8,006 nt of DNA from an uncultured Oscillospiraceae bacterium (lineage in GTDB: Bacteria > Bacillota > Clostridia > Oscillospirales > Oscillospiraceae), in NCBI GenBank assembly GCA_910585815.1, contig CAJUFJ010000086.1:1-8006 (forward strand), read 5' to 3'. Of this stretch, positions 5,747 to 8,006 are shown one piece after another. The number at the start of each line of letters is the position of its first letter. The first letter of the stretch is position 1. The position numbers and the translations under genes were made by a program. The notes beneath the pieces are model-generated. The model was given only the letters and a program-made list of their open reading frames with translations. It did no database searches and had not been told where the DNA came from.

Positions 5747-5806
5747 ACTTTTTAACTATCGATTCGTATTATCCTTATAGCATTAGGCCTGACGGCCGGG
5801 AATTGC

Positions 5807-6715
5807 TTATATCTGGCAATAATTACAAGGCTCGTCCACTGTAACGGTGTACTTCTCCAGTAGAGCCACCGGGTGATAGGACAGCTTGCTGGTACGCAGG
5901 CCCGGGTCTCCGGTGTCGTCCTCCCGGTTGATAAAGACCACGCCCTCCCCGGCGAACTGCTGGGCAAACTGGGCCACCAGCATCTGGTAGCAGCCCTCGT
6001 AATCCCGGTCAGCCTTCTCGATGTGGGTAAACAGGGTGTCGCCGATGATCTCCCCCAGCGAGAAGCCCACAATCCGGTCCTCCACCAGCAGCCCCCCGCC
6101 CAACAGGTCGCAGGTCTGGTAGTTGTCCAGAATCTCGTGGGTCTTGGCCACATCCTCCTGGAAGGTGGCCGCCCCCTTGCTCCACCGGGCGGCGTAGCTG
6201 TCCAGAAAGGCCTTTACCGCCGGAATATCCTCCGACCCGATAGGCCGGAAGGACCAGTTGCCGTAGGTCTTCAGGAACTTGTTCACGTGGTTGCGCTGGC
6301 CGCTGAGCTTTTTTCCCCGGAAATATTTCAGGTCCTCCGCCCGATAGAGGTAGTCGAAATTGTCCCGCTCCCCCACGGCGGTGCTGGCGGGGAAAAAGTC
6401 CTGGAGCTGTTCCAGCTCGTCCTTGGGCACGGGGTAGAAGGCGATGGGCATGCTCCGGCGGCAGCAGTAGTCGGCAATCTGCTGAAAGTGCTCCCGCCGT
6501 CCGCCCCCCAGGGGCAGGGTGAAGGTGGGGCCCAGACCGGGGTACTCCACCTTGAAATACAGGGAGCCGCCGTACACGGCCCACTCAGTTTTATAGATAT
6601 CCCGCCAGATAAAGACGGTGCCGGGGGTGGTGTCGCAGATGCGGCTGCGGCTGTAGCCAAAAAACTGGCGCAGGCGGGGCAGGTCCTCCAGCCGGAGGGG
6701 GTGGAAATCCAACAT
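5807..6715 (-). CDS. DUF2156 protein (LPG-synthase C-terminal-like, GNAT-fold)
   Basis: A 302-residue soluble protein with two GNAT-like halves. The first includes FHPLRLEDLPRLRQFF (4-19) and CDTTPGTVFIWRDIYKTEWA (27-46). The second contains the family's characteristic NFDYLYRAEDLKYFRGKKLS (119-138), GQRNHVNKFLK (139-149), HIEKADRDYEGCYQML (231-246) and FINREDDTGDPGLRTSKLSY followed by HP (262-282). This is the domain that in MprF transfers lysine from Lys-tRNA to phosphatidylglycerol. Here no membrane helices are attached, so it is a stand-alone cytoplasmic acyl/aminoacyl-transferase-like protein with unknown substrate. ATG 6715 is preferred; TTG 6727 is in frame but has a Shine-Dalgarno-like AAGGA only 2 bases away, while that sequence lies 13 bases before the ATG, so the start is not certain. 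It ends about 60 bases from the insertion sequence and appears whole. The phosphoesterase gene lies upstream on the same strand. Confidence 0.88.
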   Translation of the reverse strand: MLDFHPLRLEDLPRLRQFFGYSRSRICDTTPGTVFIWRDIYKTEWAVYGGSLYFKVEYPGLGPTFTLPLGGGRREHFQQIADYCCRRSMPIAFYPVPKDELEQLQDFFPASTAVGERDNFDYLYRAEDLKYFRGKKLSGQRNHVNKFLKTYGNWSFRPIGSEDIPAVKAFLDSYAARWSKGAATFQEDVAKTHEILDNYQTCDLLGGGLLVEDRIVGFSLGEIIGDTLFTHIEKADRDYEGCYQMLVAQFAQQFAGEGVVFINREDDTGDPGLRTSKLSYHPVALLEKYTVTVDEPCNYCQI

Positions 6716-6740
6716 AAATTTACTCAAATCCTTTTACTGA

Positions 6741-6772
6741 TATAATTCCCCGCCTTCGGGCGGGGAATTATA
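6741..6772 (-). terminator. Perfect 14-bp hairpin between phosphoesterase and DUF2156 genes
   Basis: TATAATTCCCCGCC (6741-6754) and GGCGGGGAATTATA (6759-6772) pair perfectly around TTCG. It starts 5 bases after the phosphoesterase stop codon on the minus strand. A good T-run is missing on that strand (TCAGTAAAAGG follows), so it may be a partial terminator, an mRNA 3'-end stabiliser or a processing barrier. Both arms read outward as TATAAT, giving a -10-like hexamer in each direction. Confidence 0.55.
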
Positions 6773-6777
6773 GTATT

Positions 6778-7875
6778 TTATTCCATTATATCCGATAATC
6801 GCCCATAATACCAGCCCGTAACCCCCTCTTTTTTGCACAAAAAACCGCGCTTGGTTTTCCTCACCACCGTCAAAACCTCCCCGGGGGCGACGGGCAGCCG
6901 GTAGTCGGTGGAGTCCTCACACTCCAGCCCGCCGGGGCCCTGACGGAGGTAGTCGTTGAGGATGTACAGCTCCCGTCCCGTCTCCAGATGGCGGCACAGG
7001 GAGAGCTCCTCCCCCTCCTCCAGCAGCTCCAGGGCGGACCGCCCCCAGCGGATATTGACGGAATCCCCGCTGGCCTGCTGGGGGTCCAGGGCCCGGGCGG
7101 TGGGCAGGCCGTCCCAGGCGGTCCAGGTGAAGGCCTCGCTGTCCTCCGAGGGGAGCATCAGGGCGTTGAGCTGGCCATCCACCTTCAGCACACAGGCGCC
7201 GTCGATGGAGATGATTTTCCGCTCCTGGCAGAACAGGGGGGCCGAGGAGGGCACCTGCGGGTCGTAGAGGGTGACGGGCCAGTGGCCCACAATCACCCAC
7301 TTGTCAAAGGCGTGGCCCTGCCCCAGAAAATCGTCGTTTTTCATGCAGCCCCACCGGTCCAGCTTCTCCATCCCCTCCAGAGACGGGACGCCCCCGTGGA
7401 CAAAGACCAGATGCTCCGTCTCCAGGACGGTGGGCATGGCCTTCAGCCAGGCCCACTCCTCCGGGAAGGCGGCCCGCAGGTCCCGCCGGAGCCGGGGCAG
7501 ATCGGTCCACTGCTCAAAGCCCCCCTCCCGGGCCAGCTGGCGGATGGTGGACTCCGGGCGCCGTGGGAGGTAGGAGGCAAAAAAGCGGCTGTCCAGCTCG
7601 TCGGATTCAAAAAAGCGCAGCACCAGCCCGTCGCAGTTGCCGCAGACGGGGTAGACGGTGTGGGTCCGGGACAGGGCCATCAGGCAGCGCAGCAGAGGCA
7701 GGCTGTCCTGTCCCTTCTCCAGAAGGTCCCCCAGCAGAATCAGAATGTCGTCGGGGGTGAGCCGGACCTTCTCCATCAGCGCCAGAAAAAAGGGGAGGTT
7801 GCCGTGAATATCACTGACGGCGATAATCCGCCGCCCCGGCTCAAACACAGGGCGGATTACAATTGCTTTGTCCAT
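6778..7875 (-). CDS. Metallophosphoesterase with C-terminal SH3-like domain
   Basis: A 365-residue calcineurin-like phosphoesterase. All family metal-site motifs are present in order: SDIHGN (21-26, D22 and H24), GDLLEKG (49-55, D50), GNCD (79-82), FVHGG (158-162, H160) and VGHWP (196-200, H198), followed by SIDGAC (223-228). This pattern is that of the PrpE/ApaH/PP1-like branch, which hydrolyses phosphoproteins or dinucleoside polyphosphates with two metal ions; the substrate is not determined. Residues about 240-320 form a linker, and 325-363 (YRLPVAPGEVLTVVRKTKRG to GVTGWYYGRL) looks like a bacterial SH3-type domain. There is no signal peptide or membrane helix. The start is ATG 7875, with AGGAGG 7 bases upstream; the in-frame ATG at 7911 lies in the promoter -10 region. 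Very GC-rich, like the DUF2156 gene. Confidence 0.9.
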   Translation of the reverse strand: MDKAIVIRPVFEPGRRIIAVSDIHGNLPFFLALMEKVRLTPDDILILLGDLLEKGQDSLPLLRCLMALSRTHTVYPVCGNCDGLVLRFFESDELDSRFFASYLPRRPESTIRQLAREGGFEQWTDLPRLRRDLRAAFPEEWAWLKAMPTVLETEHLVFVHGGVPSLEGMEKLDRWGCMKNDDFLGQGHAFDKWVIVGHWPVTLYDPQVPSSAPLFCQERKIISIDGACVLKVDGQLNALMLPSEDSEAFTWTAWDGLPTARALDPQQASGDSVNIRWGRSALELLEEGEELSLCRHLETGRELYILNDYLRQGPGGLECEDSTDYRLPVAPGEVLTVVRKTKRGFLCKKEGVTGWYYGRLSDIME

Positions 7876-7882
7876 AACAGGG

Positions 7883-7888
7883 CCTCCT
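7883..7888 (-). promoter_or_regulatory. Ribosome binding site setting the phosphoesterase start
   Basis: AGGAGG on the minus strand, 7 bases before ATG 7875. It rules against the in-frame ATG at 7911. Confidence 0.85.
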
Positions 7889-7906
7889 CTCAGCGCGTGT
7901 GGGTTA

Positions 7907-7936
7907 AGCATACCACAGCCGGGGTGGAAAATTCAA
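7907..7936 (-). promoter_or_regulatory. Probable promoter for the phosphoesterase gene
   Basis: On the minus strand TTGAAT (7931-7936) is followed after 18 bases by TATGCT (7907-7912), which is preceded by TGG to give an extended -10 pattern. Predicted start near 7900 leaves a short leader with the AGGAGG site. Beyond it, 7937-8006 shows no gene or repeat that I can support. Confidence 0.6.
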
Positions 7937-8006
7937 GAGAAAGCCGAAACGGGGAGTGTCCAAACGCAGAGTTAAAGGAAGTCAAAGAGGGAAAAAGGGA
8001 CAGCGC

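Noticed and set aside
5786..5797. GGCC-TGAC-GGCC inverted repeat downstream of the DUF2156 gene
   Set aside because: A 4-bp stem without a following T-run is too weak to call a terminator.
5873..6745. Long plus-strand open frame (290 codons) opposite the DUF2156 gene
   Set aside because: Antisense shadow with low-complexity Val/Ala/Gly/Gln composition and no ribosome site or domain; the minus-strand protein has clear family motifs.
7937..8006. Possible gene start at the right edge
   Set aside because: No open frame with a ribosome site is visible in these 70 bases.

Overview
The window looks like chromosomal DNA from a GC-rich gut Clostridia lineage, most likely an Oscillospiraceae-type organism (Flavonifractor/Lawsonibacter/Oscillibacter relatives). 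This is inferred from strong AGGAGG ribosome binding sites, a TTGACA/TATAAT promoter, GC-rich host genes, and the protein families present: DUF4179 anti-sigma, DUF4261, DUF2156 and a clostridial zeta-type toxin. No marker gene fixes the species.

Layout: (1) 1-~1100 is the left part of an IS256-family insertion sequence; its transposase runs off the left edge just before the expected catalytic Glu. (2) 1123-2170 is a self-contained monocistronic unit on the minus strand: consensus promoter, DUF4261 gene, and a hairpin terminator with a UUCG loop. (3) 2171-2452 is a non-coding stretch of about 280 bases filled with palindromic repeats. It includes a 123-bp unit bounded by perfect 15-bp inverted repeats and a second GC-rich double-hairpin block. 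(4) 2453-4013 is a two-gene minus-strand operon: an ECF-type sigma factor followed, with a 14-bp overlap, by a membrane-anchored DUF4179 anti-sigma factor. (5) 4096-4792, on the plus strand, is a small toxin-antitoxin-like locus: an intact 69-residue putative antitoxin, then a zeta-family toxin gene ruined by an internal deletion and frameshift, then a hairpin terminator. (6) 4801-5746 is a complete AT-richer insertion sequence with an apparently intact DDE transposase and imperfect terminal inverted repeats. (7) 5807-7936, minus strand, holds a DUF2156 (LPG-synthase C-terminal-like, GNAT fold) protein and, upstream of it, a metallophosphoesterase with a C-terminal SH3-like domain, separated by a 14-bp perfect hairpin. 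From 7937 to 8006 I see no gene.

Functionally this is an ordinary chromosomal stretch disturbed by mobile DNA. The sigma/anti-sigma pair forms one regulatory module. The toxin-antitoxin locus is a relic in which only the antitoxin-like gene remains whole. The DUF2156 and phosphoesterase genes are co-oriented, but I see no clear shared pathway. I find no convincing new multi-gene system. The items most worth a second look are the zeta-toxin relic with its surviving partner, the repeat block at 2208-2450, and the cytoplasmic phosphoesterase-SH3 architecture.
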